Shown here: one piece after another, positions 1 through 9,001 of the stretch | How the letters are laid out: each line of letters begins with the position of its first letter | Position numbering within the stretch: the first letter of the stretch is position 1 | From: Welwitschia mirabilis | Lineage: Eukaryota > Gnetophyta > Gnetopsida > Welwitschiales | Assembly (NCBI GenBank): GCA_051453625.1 | Contig: JBOZIK010000001.1 | Span: 155,350,452 to 155,386,316, forward strand | Direction of reading: 5' to 3' | Length of the DNA stretch: 35,865 nt | The notes under the pieces: generated by a model | The model's database searches: none | Seen by the model: only the letters and a program-made list of their open reading frames with translations | Told to the model about the DNA's origin: nothing | Program-made: the position numbers and the translations under genes

Positions 1-485
1 TTACCTGGATCGGATCAGAATTGCGATCCAGACGAATCGCGATCCGTCTAAGAAAACCACTTCGGATCGGTGCTGGATGTGAATCGCGATCCGAAGACTG
101 CAAATCGCAATCCAGAGCAATCCGCTCCGCATCACGATCCGAAGCGATCCAGAGCCCTCTGGATACCTTACCTAGTTTAATTCATTTTTTTAATTTCTCT
201 CATACATTTCTCATTCAACTGGTTTATATTTTCCATTGAAATGGTGAAAAAATACAATAGAAACAATTTTTAAAAATATTTGATCATTTCAAATCAGATT
301 CAAAAGGGTTTTCTTTTGAACTGTTTCTGAAACAGTGAAGATTTTGTTTTAAAAAATTACAACATATTTATTTTCATGTTTTTTAATGTTTGCGATCTGG
401 AGCGATCCATAATCCACTCTGAAGTGATCCGACAATCTGGAATCTCCAAAACCAAAAAGCAATCCGCGATCCGCTCCGATCCATG
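1..485. mobile_element. GCGATCC-rich repeat element, possible non-autonomous DNA transposon
   Basis: Two blocks (about 1-165 and 390-483) are packed with variants of GCGATCC/GGATCGC, separated by an AT-rich core of about 220 bp without the motif. The segment is bounded by a perfect 9-bp inverted repeat: TGGATCGGA at 6-14 and TCCGATCCA at 475-483. Dense subterminal repeats inside short terminal inverted repeats are typical of plant CACTA, hAT or MULE derivatives. It contains no transposase; the small reading frame over 21-239 is only a by-product of the repeat. Only five bases lie to the left, so no target-site duplication can be confirmed. The left end could also lie outside the window, which would make the inverted repeat fortuitous. 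The superfamily is not recognised. Confidence 0.45.
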
Positions 486-494
486 CAAGTATGA

Positions 495-1132
495 CTAGAA
501 TACACCAAGGATAGTAAGCCTTCTTTCCTTCCTTATCCTTGTCTTATTAACCATTTAAGTAGAATGTTCACTCCCACTCCTCTAGAGACAACTTTATTAC
601 AAGCTTTGTTATTTCCCATTAGAACTTTGAAGAAAATGGGCATTACTAAAGGATCCACTAGAATAGAAATTACATCACCATCTTTCTCAGCAAGACCTTC
701 TGCAGCACCCTCTTCCTTTACCGCTCCCCCTTCACCTTTACATTCTAACAAGTATCATTTGCTAGTAGATCACTTAGCACAATTAAAATGATACTTTGAT
801 CAGCAATTTGGTGAACTTCATAACTACAAAGAGTGGCGGCTTGATGACCTTCAGGAGCCATTTGAACTTCAACTCACAGTCCGATCTGAGGTCTCCTAAT
901 GTGTAGAGAGTGCTCGTGAAGGGCTAGCCCAAGCATCACACACCATCTTCCAGAACCAACAATCTCAATTCCATGTAGTGCAACATCATTATCTCGTATC
1001 ACGAATCGTGTAGAGACACTTAGAGTAGGAACATTTGCTTTTGGTGATGAGGAGAAAGAAGTTACACTTGTAGCCCCTCTTCAGGGCACATCCTTTGCTC
1101 CTCCTACATCTTCTTCTGCTGCTCCTCCATGA
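495..1132 (+). pseudogene. Degenerate C-terminal fragment of a plant transposon ORF
   Basis: Reading through damage gives a C-terminal fragment that includes LPYPCLINHLSRMF (528-569), like the conserved LPYPCLI stretch in proteins annotated as putative plant transposon protein. A Ser/Pro/Ala-rich linker follows (about 667-740). Next comes a charged helical segment, FDQQFGELHNYKEWRLDDLQ, starting near 795, and a Gln-rich stretch. After a frameshift near 1010 a Pro/Ser-rich tail ends with TGA at 1130-1132. Stops at 789-791, 897-899 and near 1010 and the frame change make it a pseudogene. It has no visible start: it opens after a TGA at 492-494, just beyond the GCGATCC element, so its N-terminal part is missing. 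The family call rests on remembered resemblance and is moderate. Confidence 0.45.
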
Positions 1133-1182
1133 TGTTCTCTGTCATTTTATGATGTAAAATCTTTTTTGTATGAAATGGTGGC

Positions 1183-1188
1183 AATAAA
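1183..1188 (+). promoter_or_regulatory. AATAAA poly(A) signal
   Basis: A canonical AATAAA lies about 50 bp after the last stop of the transposon ORF relic, in a T-rich stretch. This is the spacing expected of a plant 3' UTR and suggests the relic derives from a transcribed element. Confidence 0.4.
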
Positions 1189-1530
1189 ATAAAGTTTTCT
1201 TTTGCTTTTGTTTTGTCCACAAATTTATCCTTTCATTTTTCAAAGGGGTCCCTCTTCTTATTGTATTGGCCTATCTTGCCAGGGCCCACCAAGAGCCTGA
1301 TAGGAGGCTATAATGGAACTCTAAAGTAGGGACCCCAAAGTACTAATAATTGAACATTAGATATGCAAAACACAGTAAGAAGCAAGGATATTTGTGTGAT
1401 TGGAAATTGGATAGGTAGAAATGCGAAAAATCACTCTAGGAAGCATCAACGTGAACCCCTTGATTGATGTTCATAAACAAGATGGACAAATGAACTCTCA
1501 AGAAGCAAAACAAAAAAATCCATAGCAAAA

Positions 1531-1790
1531 AACCAAGATCGTTGCCACTTACAAGTTGCCTAGCGACACATACAACAATGACCTAGTACTGGAAAGCTGA
1601 GATCGTCACCAGTTACAAGTCACCCGATGACGCATCCAATGACGACCCAATACTGAAAGCTGAGATCGTCGCCACTTATAGGTTGCCTAGTGACACATCC
1701 AACAATGACTCAATAGTAAAAGACCGAGATCGTCACCACTTACAGGTCGCCTAGCGATGCATCTCGCGACGACACTGAGCATCGCCATTT
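1531..1790. repeat. 64-bp tandem repeat, four diverged copies
   Basis: Four head-to-tail copies share the core AGATCGTCGCCACTTACA, then GCCTAGCGACACATCC and a CAATACTGAAA-like end. The core starts at 1536, 1600, 1663 and 1727, giving periods of 64, 63 and 64 bp. The copies are diverged and the last loses the consensus after about 1790. The array is more GC-rich and CpG-rich than its surroundings and lies just upstream of a TATA box. Confidence 0.8.
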
Positions 1791-1822
1791 ACCTATTGCC
1801 CAATGATGCAAGTGGCAATGGC

Positions 1823-1831
1823 AACTATATA
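1823..1831 (+). promoter_or_regulatory. Putative TATA box
   Basis: CTATATAAC lies about 35 bp after the tandem repeat array and about 40 bp before a stable hairpin. The placement fits a core promoter in an LTR. It is a motif call only. Confidence 0.4.
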
Positions 1832-1871
1832 ACCAAAATCCAAGCTCCCTAATCCTTTTGAAAACTATAAA

Positions 1872-1963
1872 GCAAGGGGCTTGTCCTTGCTGAAGGACGT
1901 GCCAGAAGTACATGGGAAGACCACAAAGCCATTATAGGGAGAAGTGGAAACAAAGCCCCTTGC
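1872..1963 (+). repeat. Nested inverted repeats (potential RNA structure)
   Basis: GCAAGGGGCTT at 1872-1882 is a perfect complement of AAGCCCCTTGC at 1953-1963 (11 bp). Directly inside the 5' arm a second perfect hairpin follows: GTCCTT (1883-1888), loop GCTG, AAGGAC (1893-1898). The structure would lie about 45 nt downstream of the TATA box, so in the 5' end of any transcript from it. Confidence 0.6.
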
Positions 1964-2227
1964 CTCTACTTGTCAGTTGGGGTAAGACTCTTGTATTCCA
2001 TCACTAAATATAAGTTATGTATTACAAATGCTTGGCATAATAAATTTCCATTTGATCATTCTCAAATTATGTATTGATGAATTAACTATTGTGGTTGATA
2101 CCTAGTTCAACTAGAATCCACAGCAACTTACATAATCGGATGCATTGCCTATTTCTATTTAGTGATATAGCATTTTTCTTTTATAGCATCAATCTCTCTC
2201 TCCCTCGTCCCCTTCTCCCTCTCCCTC

Positions 2228-2829
2228 NNNNNNNNNNNNNNNNNNNNNNNNNNNNNNNNNNNNNNNNNNNNNNNNNNNNNNNNNNNNNNNNNNNNNNNNN
2301 NNNNNNNNNNNNNNNNNNNNNNNNNNNNNNNNNNNNNNNNNNNNNNNNNNNNNNNNNNNNNNNNNNNNNNNNNNNNNNNNNNNNNNNNNNNNNNNNNNNN
2401 NNNNNNNNNNNNNNNNNNNNNNNNNNNNNNNNNNNNNNNNNNNNNNNNNNNNNNNNNNNNNNNNNNNNNNNNNNNNNNNNNNNNNNNNNNNNNNNNNNNN
2501 NNNNNNNNNNNNNNNNNNNNNNNNNNNNNNNNNNNNNNNNNNNNNNNNNNNNNNNNNNNNNNNNNNNNNNNNNNNNNNNNNNNNNNNNNNNNNNNNNNNN
2601 NNNNNNNNNNNNNNNNNNNNNNNNNNNNNNNNNNNNNNNNNNNNNNNNNNNNNNNNNNNNNNNNNNNNNNNNNNNNNNNNNNNNNNNNNNNNNNNNNNNN
2701 NNNNNNNNNNNNNNNNNNNNNNNNNNNNNNNNNNNNNNNNNNNNNNNNNNNNNNNNNNNNNNNNNNNNNNNNNNNNNNNNNNNNNNNNNNNNNNNNNNNN
2801 NNNNNNNNNNNNNNNNNNNNNNNNNNNNN
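2228..2829. other. Assembly gap (602 N)
   Basis: A run of N. Its left edge is a CT-rich low-complexity stretch (2191-2227), a plausible cause of the break. Open frames spanning it are artefacts. Confidence 0.99.
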
Positions 2830-2895
2830 TCTTGACTTCATTGGATATGACACTCGAGAGAAACATGTCAAATGGAATTGTGCCACTAAATAGGG

Positions 2896-4136
2896 CTAAG
2901 AAAAGCTCCACCATTCAAGCTCTCTTCTGAACTTTTCGATCTCCCTATCCTTAATAGTTAATTTCTCAATTAGGCCCTTGTTTTCTTTTCTAAGTTCATT
3001 GACTTTGAGGGCTAAGATTTGACATTCCTTGTAAAGCTCTAGTTCTATATCACTTAGAGCATCTTCATTTTCAAAGGAGTCATATGGATCTAGGTCACAT
3101 ACCTTTTCAGCTAAAGTGACAAAAGCCATGAGAGATATTCTATGCCCTTCAAATTTTGAGTTGCATTTGCCATCCCTTTCATCATCATCATCAGCATGAT
3201 CCCAAGTTATAGAGAGAGCTTTCTTTCCTTTTCTTCTCTCCTCTTTCCTTATTATTAGGACACTTATTTGATGTGTGTCCAAATCCTTTGCATAAGTAGC
3301 ACTAAATGTTTTATTTCTTGTCTTTCTTTCTCCTTCGTGGTCTTCTTGTTTGATTGTTGTTGTTTCTTGCTCTCATAAACCTTTTTATTTTTCTAGCAAG
3401 AAGAGCCACTTCATCATCACTATTTCAATCATCTTCTGAACCTTCCTTTTCCTTAACATTCTCATGAGTTGCAGTCAAGGCAATGCTCTTTTTCTTCATT
3501 TTCCCAAACTTCAATTCAAAAGTGTGTAGATTTCCTTGAAGTTCATCCAACCTCACGACATTCAGATCCTTGCTTTCTTTTATGACAGTAACCTTTGACT
3601 CAAACCTTTTTGGCAAGGGCCGCAGAACCTTTCTTACAACTCTTGATTCTTCAACTTGTTCACCGAAAGCATGCATCGAGTTTACAATGTCAATTAGTTT
3701 TATAAGAAAACTATTTATACCTTCATCTTCATCCATTTTAATGTCTTCAAACTAAGTGATAAGCATTTGCCACTTTGCTTGCTTCATTAAGTTTGTTCCT
3801 TCATGAGTAGTCTCTGAAGTATCCTAAGCTTCTTTGGTCGTATTGCAGCTTACTATCTTTTGGACCTACAACACAAAAAATGGCATTTACGCCTTTAAAG
3901 TTAAGATTTGCAGTGATTTCGTCATTGGAGATCCACTTGTCCTTGCTTTCCAAGGTGATGTTTCTTGAAGAATCTATGATGATTGAAGGAAGATAATACC
4001 CTTGTTCAATAGAATCCCAACTGTCCAAATCAATGGAATAGACAAAACCTTGCATTTTGGCCTTACAATATGCATAGCTTAACCCATCAAACAATGGTAG
4101 CCTTGTGATGGAGTTGCCCTTTGTACTTTGACTCAT
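2896..4136 (-). pseudogene. Copia (SIRE/Maximus-like) gag relic
   Basis: Read on the minus strand this is a plant Ty1/copia Gag in three disrupted blocks. Block 1 (4136-3801) starts at an ATG (MSQSTKGNSITRLPLFDG) and holds the DUF4219-like PLFDG...YAYCKAKM region. Block 2 (3736-3425) is the UBN2 domain, with VVRKVLRPLPKRFESKVTVI and KDLNVVRLDELQGNL. A DDEVALLARKIKRFM stretch and a CCHC knuckle follow. Block 3 (about 3245-2896) is an acidic, coiled-coil-like C-terminus, as in SIRE elements. The three blocks use different frames and there is a TAG just before the knuckle, so the gene is dead. Protease and later domains are not seen and may fall in or beyond the gap at 2228-2829. Confidence 0.85.
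3260..3301 (-). other. CCHC zinc knuckle of the copia gag relic
   Basis: The minus strand encodes CYLCKGFGHTSNKC, a complete C-X2-C-X4-H-X4-C nucleic-acid-binding knuckle. A TAG codon sits immediately upstream (3304-3302). The next gag block continues in another frame, so a frameshift lies near 3245. Confidence 0.9.
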
Positions 4137-4184
4137 CTCTAGGGTTATTCAGCAAAGATCTATTAGAATCTTCTACTCTACCTA

Positions 4185-4196
4185 GCTCTAATATGA
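4185..4196 (-). other. Degenerate primer-binding site (initiator tRNA-Met type)
   Basis: The plus strand reads GCTCTAATATGA, matching 9 of 12 positions of GCTCTGATACCA, the reverse complement of the usual plant copia site TGGTATCAGAGC. It lies about 50 bp upstream of the gag ATG at 4136. It is separated by two bases from TG at 4199, the expected LTR edge. Confidence 0.65.
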
Positions 4197-4326
4197 CATG
4201 ATAGAAGGATTAGCACTAGAAGGGGCTGAATAGGGTGATAGTAATCTTGAACCAATAACCAAAATGATCTTCTTCAAAAGAATATTTAATAAAACAAGTA
4301 GATAAAAAGATTAGTCAACAAATAAT

Positions 4327-4376
4327 AACTAAAGTGGAGATTTTTGTCAAGAGTGGTTATCAACCACTCTTTAGTT
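4327..4376. repeat. Perfect 10-bp hairpin with competing stem in LTR
   Basis: AAGAGTGGTT (4349-4358), triloop ATC, AACCACTCTT (4362-4371) is a perfect inverted repeat. A second perfect pair, AACTAAAG (4327-4334) with CTTTAGTT (4369-4376), overlaps the 3' arm by three bases. The two stems are therefore largely alternative or would form a stacked fold. Confidence 0.7.
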
Positions 4377-4819
4377 AATACACTAAGTGTCTTTAGCTGG
4401 ATTCTATTATTCCATTGTATGGTTTTCCAAATTCACCAATGAATTTTAGGGCAAAATCACAAGCCTTATAGAGAAACAAAGGTGACTGGCTCTATAGCTA
4501 AATAAAACAATGACAGCTTGAAGAAAAACGATACAGATCTTACAAGAATAGCTCAACAAAGAAGATTTTTTAAAGAGATTGCTTACATGATATTACAAAA
4601 ATGGAATCAATAACCCTAAATGAGACATTTCATCGGTTTAAATTTTAAAATGCTAGGGTTTCTGATTGTTTTGATAATTAATGCATGCTCTCTAATTCCC
4701 TAGAACTTTCTGTGAAGTAGGTGAGATGTGCTTAACGTTCACATAACTCGAACGGCTAGTTGTTCAATTGACCTTACAAGTATTTGATCGACCTAACGAG
4801 CATGTCCCACTATTTCTGA

Positions 4820-5043
4820 AAAGTCAGCTGATTCAAGTCTAGTCGACTTTAGAAAAGGTGAGGTCACCCTCAGCTTGTTCGATTGCCCTCAGATTTTGTT
4901 CAGTCGCCCTCAAAAGTATTAGTCTACAGATTACAAAATCAGCTAAGTTGACTCCAGTCAACCTTAGAAAATATGAGGTTGCCCTCAGCTAGTCTAGCAG
5001 CCCTCAGAATTTTCCCAATCATCCTCAAAGCATTCAGTCTTTA
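4820..5043. repeat. ~113-bp tandem duplication inside the LTR
   Basis: Two diverged units, about 4820-4932 and 4933-5043, align throughout. Each has a TCAGCT start, then (C)TTAGAAAA, TGAGGT, CCCTCAGCT, GCCCTCAGA, TCCTCAAA-like and AGTCT steps in the same order and spacing. Confidence 0.7.
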
Positions 5044-5169
5044 TGACAGGATGATCATGAAAAACCACGCCACCCAAAGCTAGCATCCAATCAATCTCAC
5101 TAAAGCATATCTCAGAAAATACACCAAGAAGACCATTTTAAGGGCATCAATAACAAGTTATTTTCAACA

Positions 5170-6650
5170 GTTTCTTCATCTAGTGCTGACAAATGAAAAG
5201 CAATGCTAAAGGAAACATTGGATGATTTGAACCATAATGACACACGGACATACTTCCTTTGCCTCCTAGGAAATAAGCATTGTCTAATAGATTAGTGTAC
5301 AAGATAAAAGAAGAGGCAAATGGGGACAAATGTTACAAAGCGAGACTAGTTGCGAAGTGTTTTGGATAGCAACCAAGTGTAGACTTTCACAAAAATCTTC
5401 TGTCTTCTAGTAAACTATTTTTCCATTCATATCATTTTGTCTCTCATTGTTGTTTTAATCTTAGAATTGGAACAGTTGGATATCAAAACTTCATTATTGC
5501 ATGGAGATTTGAAGGAAGAAATATACATGGAAATGCTAGAATAATATGAAATTAAAGGGAAGAATTTGGTTTGCAGAATGAAGAGAAGTTTATTTGGGTT
5601 GAAACAAGCAACAAGGCCTTGGTACAAGAAATTTGATAGATTCATTTAACAACTATAGGTGGAAACAAGCACCATTTTGTTATTGTACCTTCATGGCATG
5701 CGCAATGCAAGTAATCATATGCACAAAATTAGAAGGCTAAAAAAGGAGAGAGGAAAATGATTTGCTACCAAAAATTTGGGCTTGCAAAATAAATCCTAGG
5801 AAACCGAATATCCAAAGATAGCTCACATGGCAAACTATGACTAAGTTAGTCAACATACATTGGTAAGGTGTTGAATTGTTTTAAAACTGTTGATTGTACA
5901 CTTATTAATAACCTTTTGGCAAGTCACTTTTAATTGTCTTTAAAGGATTGCCCAAAATCTAAAGAAGTACAAAGAAAGATGGAAAAAGTTGCATATGCTT
6001 TAGTAGTTTGGAAGCCTAATGTATGTTTTGGTCTGTAAAAGACTAGATATTTCTTATGCAATCAAAGTTCTCACATTTCATAAGCAATCTTGGACCAATG
6101 GACGACGCAGTGTTTGAAGGGACACAATTTTTATTTGAGCTTTGGTCATTCTAGCTTGGATGTTACTGGTTATGTTGATGCTAACTATCTTGCATGTGAA
6201 GATAGGAAGAAATCCACCACTAGCTACATTTTTCTAGTGGGAAGAGAACCTGTAAGTTGGATATCTCAGTTGCAAACGGATGTTGCATTGCCAACTATAG
6301 AATCAAGATACATAGCTCTAGCAAAGTAGCCAAGGAAATGATTTGATTGAAGCATCCTCTTCACTGGGTTGGATTGACACAATCATAATATATGATTTAT
6401 TGTGACAGTCAGAGTGTCACTGATTTCATAAAAAATGCTACCTACCATGCTTAGACAAAGCATATCCATTTAGATAAAATTTCATCAGCCAAAGAGTAGC
6501 AGAAAGGAAACTGGATATTCATAAGATGCATACACATGCAGTCTTGCTGATTTCTTGACCCAAGTTGCCAAAGTAAATCATCAATGCTGTTGCAGTGGCA
6601 CACAGTTGGAGACATAATCTAGAGCAATTTGGAATGCAATGCATCTAGGT
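5170..6650 (+). pseudogene. Copia (Tork-like) pol relic: reverse transcriptase and RNase H
   Basis: Successive disrupted frames match a plant Ty1/copia Pol. AMLKETLDDLNHND starts at 5200, followed by LPLPPRK and VYKIKEEANGDKCYKARLVA near 5253-5360. LELEQLDIKTSLLHGDL, IYMEMLE and SLFGLKQATRPWYKKFDRFI lie at 5461-5649. The YVDD catalytic box (near 5675) now reads YLHG. The connection region follows with SHGKL, DCPKSKEVQ and RYFLC-like traces (about 5830-6060). RNase H lies at 6090-6480: GYVDANYLACEDRKKSTTSY, PVSWISQLQTDVALPTIESR, YCDSQS and TKHIHLDK. The IHKMHTHANLADFLTQ-type C-terminus is present twice. Protease and integrase are absent. With many stops and frameshifts this is a dead, 5'-truncated copy. 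Confidence 0.9.
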
Positions 6651-6783
6651 ATTCATAAGATGCATACACATGCAAATCTTGCTGATTTCTTGACCCAAAT
6701 ATTTGCAAGAGTAAAGCATCAATGGTGTTGCAGTGGCATGCATTTGGAAACATAATCTAGAGCAATTTGGAAAGCAATGCATC
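6515..6783 (+). repeat. 135-bp tandem duplication at the pol 3' end
   Basis: Copies at 6515-6649 and 6650-6783 both run from TATTCATAAGATGCATACAC to GCAATGCATC. They carry the last RNase H codons and the following sequence. The second copy is the better coding match (AATCTTGCTGATTTCTTGAC in frame), while the first has small deletions. Confidence 0.85.
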
Positions 6784-6821
6784 CCTTGAAGGTGTACTTA
6801 GAGTCATGCCAAATTTCTCTT

Positions 6822-7260
6822 CAAGTGGAAGTGTGTTGACATGTGAAGCCAAAGCTGTGTTTTAATGATGTCATAACATATTTTAACATTGACCCCTATG
6901 TTAGGTTTTAAAGGTTAGTTATGTTATAAACTTTCCTTGAGGGGTGCCATATTAAAAAAGACACGGCTGTATGGGTTGGTCTTTTTATGCAGTTGGTTTG
7001 TAACAGTAAGTGAAGCTTTTTCTTTCTTTTTTCCTTTTTCTTTTTTTTATTTTTTTGAGAGAGATTGTTTGGGGGAATTGCACGTTTTCTGCTTTTGCTT
7101 CTTGATGCATAATAGAACTCTACATTGCTTTCCTATGGTTTTTCAAGCTAGGTTTCCATGTAAATATATTTGTGTTTGAAACCTTTTGTTGTTGTTTTTC
7201 CCCCTTGGATGCTTGTTTCTTTTGAAATGCATAACATTTGATATCTTTGATGCTACATCA
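6822..7260 (+). mobile_element. Polypurine tract and 3' LTR of the Tork-like element
   Basis: CAAGTGGAAGTG (about 6822-6833) resembles the copia polypurine tract and is followed by TGTTGACATG, a typical LTR start, at 6834. Inside lie a T-rich stretch, and TGTAAATATATTTG near 7160. The LTR end is not certain; the CA at about 7260 is only a guess, as no 5' LTR copy is present for comparison. Confidence 0.45.
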
Positions 7261-8519
7261 TAACTTTGAGCTTTCCCTTTTGTATGCCTAGAGTGCAAGC
7301 AACATTATGGGCAAGATTTTGACATATAAGAGAATGAGATGATATAAATGATTTCTATTATTTTACAAACGGGAAATTAGGTTTTGATGTTTTATGCAAG
7401 TTTGGGTAAAAGAGCGAAATTCCTACGGAATGGCTTCTAGTGCAGTTTTGTCTAGTGGGAAGGGAGAGGTAAAGTCAAATAGAGACATTTGAAGCCTCTA
7501 AGTCTCAAGGGCATCCATGACCTGTCTTGTCATAGATGTAGCCACTCCAAGTGCAGTGCCTTTCAAGTGATCTTGTGGGATTGGGAATGTTTTTGAGATT
7601 AGGTGGCAAGTTTGGGGAGATAATGTGAATAATGACAAGATGATGGTGAACATCTGTGAAAGAATGAGATGTTGGTGGAAGAAGGCATATTAGAAGGCAA
7701 AGGTACCAAATTGTAACATATATACATCCAAGTCAGAGCCATGTTTGAAGTGTGATTTGCGAAAGCCACATCAGGATTATTTGTGAGAAAGGTAGAGATT
7801 ATTGAGGATCTACATAAATTAGAAGTTGAACAACCTGGGTAGAAGATGGATGAAGAAGTATAGAATTAGGTCTAACTTGAACTTGGTTAGCAAACATTGG
7901 TCAAAGGACAATGAGTTGACAAGGTGTCAAGGTCAAAGGTTGATGAGCACTTGGACCAGGGAATTGAATTGTGGAGGTTGTTAATGGTCGCCATACGAAT
8001 GGTTGCTGTGATAAATTCATATTAAGTTAGACAACAGATTGGCTTTGGTCATCCAGAACTCCAATCAAAAATGTTTCATTGGTGCATTAAGTGTAGCAAC
8101 CAGGTGCCTGTTAACCAACCAGTTACCTGTATTGCTAACAAATGGATCACTGGAAATTTGAAGAGCTTGATGTTGACTTTGTTAGTGAATCAACAAATAA
8201 ATGGAAATTAAGAAATGGTTGAAAGGAGGGCTGAGGTAGGTCTGGGATGCGAAGTCAAAAGTTTAAGATTGCCTGATCTTTTTGGGCCTTCTGAACTCTA
8301 AAGAATGTAAATGAGCAGTGGGACCTTAAGCGGAATATCTAAAACATAGGAGCCGAGTAACTTGTGGGATGTTCGCAGAAGAGATGCTACTAGACAGCTT
8401 TCATAGTGCTATCGTTCTGCATTTTCTTTAGCAAGAAAATAAAATAAAATATTGTATTCGTTTGAGAAAATGAATTTTTGTAAAAGAAGATTACAAAATA
8501 AATGGGAATAGAACTAAGC
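7261..8519. other. No gene recognised
   Basis: This stretch is somewhat less AT-rich than most of the window. Neither strand gives a protein trace that I recognise. It could be the downstream intron of the candidate gene at 8748-9001, or old repeat sequence. Confidence 0.4.
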
Positions 8520-8574
8520 ATGATCATTTCGTAAAGAATGTGAAAAATGATTATTTCGTAAAGAATATGATGTT
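8520..8574. repeat. 27-bp tandem duplication
   Basis: Two copies of ATGATYATTTCGTAAAGAAT with short tails follow each other with a period of 27 bp (cores at 8524 and 8551). Confidence 0.7.
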
Positions 8575-8747
8575 TGCAACACATGATAAAGTCTAGGGAA
8601 CCTTCATTCCCTGTGCTAGGAAAATGTAAATAGTTTATTTCTTTAGTAAAACAGACATTGCGGCTATTTTGTTTAACTAACAGGCAAATAGAGCGCAATG
8701 ACACTAATATAACACCTCGCAGAAAATCGACCAAGTCATGAGAACCT

Positions 8748-9001
8748 ACCCAAACTTTTTTGGCTTAGAAGGAGGAGAAAATAATATTTTGGAAGCCGTA
8801 ATAAAGTCAAGCTTATCTTCCCGAGCAGCCTGTTCATACTTTGACGTGCAAAATCTAAGGCCTGAAGAAGCTATATGTCCTGGAAACTGACAAGGAAACG
8901 CTGCAAGGATGATTTGTTTTCGACACACGATGGTCTTCAACATCTTTCTTGCAAACAATAAACTCATTCATCTTTCGACATGCTCCGCTCTATTAATCTG
9001 A
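8748..9001 (-). CDS. Candidate first coding exon of a host gene, mitochondrial-type N-terminus
   Basis: On the minus strand an ATG at 8967 opens a frame of about 73 codons without damage. Residues 1-43 look like a mitochondrial presequence: basic and hydrophobic, almost free of acidic residues (MSLLFARKMLKTIVCRKQ..., ending near RFCTSK). A charged segment follows: REDKLDFITASKILFSP, then PSKPKKFG. The frame ends at a good 5' splice site, TTTGG/GTAGGT, near 8748. A good 3' splice site, CTGTACTTTCAG, lies at about 9002 upstream. The exon therefore may be internal, with a 5' UTR exon further up. An in-frame TGA directly precedes the ATG, fixing the start. The sequence reminds me of small conserved plant mitochondrial proteins, but I cannot name the family. 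No next exon was found, so it could be a captured fragment. Confidence 0.45.
8966..8983 (-). promoter_or_regulatory. Short uORF overlapping the candidate start codon
   Basis: On the minus strand ATG TCG AAA GAT GAA TGA precedes the candidate start, and its stop overlaps the main start as TGAATG. If the exon is transcribed, this five-codon upstream ORF could affect initiation or re-initiation. Confidence 0.35.

Larger units (their letters stand above)
1210..2100 (+). mobile_element. LTR-like regulatory segment (orphan)
   Basis: The segment has the order expected of a retrotransposon LTR read on the plus strand. A U3-like part carries a 64-bp tandem repeat (1531-1790). A TATA box CTATATAAC follows at about 1823-1831. 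A structured leader with an 11-bp inverted repeat lies at 1872-1963, and AATAAA at 2039-2044. No primer-binding site or polypurine tract could be placed with confidence, and no partner copy is in the window. The exact ends are unknown, and a promoter fragment of another type remains possible. Confidence 0.35.
4199..5130 (-). mobile_element. 5' LTR of the minus-strand SIRE-like copia element
   Basis: The LTR begins (plus coordinates) at TG 4199, next to the primer-binding site. Its AGCACTAGAAGGGGCTGAAT resembles the AGCACTAAGAGGGGGGTGAAT-like edge common in plant SIRE-type LTRs. Later parts, with repeated CCCTCAG units and GTCGAC-like motifs, also fit this LTR type. The outer end is not sharp: it is placed before the copia RT traces that start near 5170. 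No second LTR copy is in the window. Confidence 0.55.

Noticed and set aside
1-173. TTACC at 1-5 and 168-172 as a target duplication of a shorter element
   Set aside because: No inverted ends match at that spacing, and five bases in AT-rich DNA can repeat by chance.
2089-2914. Long open frames on both strands across the 602-N gap
   Set aside because: They exist only because N codons are not stops; the known residues are low-complexity and show no domain. The same applies to frames over 19170-19545, 31129-31469 and 34170-35258.
8390-8734. 114-codon minus-strand frame next to the candidate exon
   Set aside because: Composition is intron-like (Ile/Phe/Tyr runs from AT-rich DNA), it includes a 27-bp tandem duplication, and it lies beyond the donor site at 8748.
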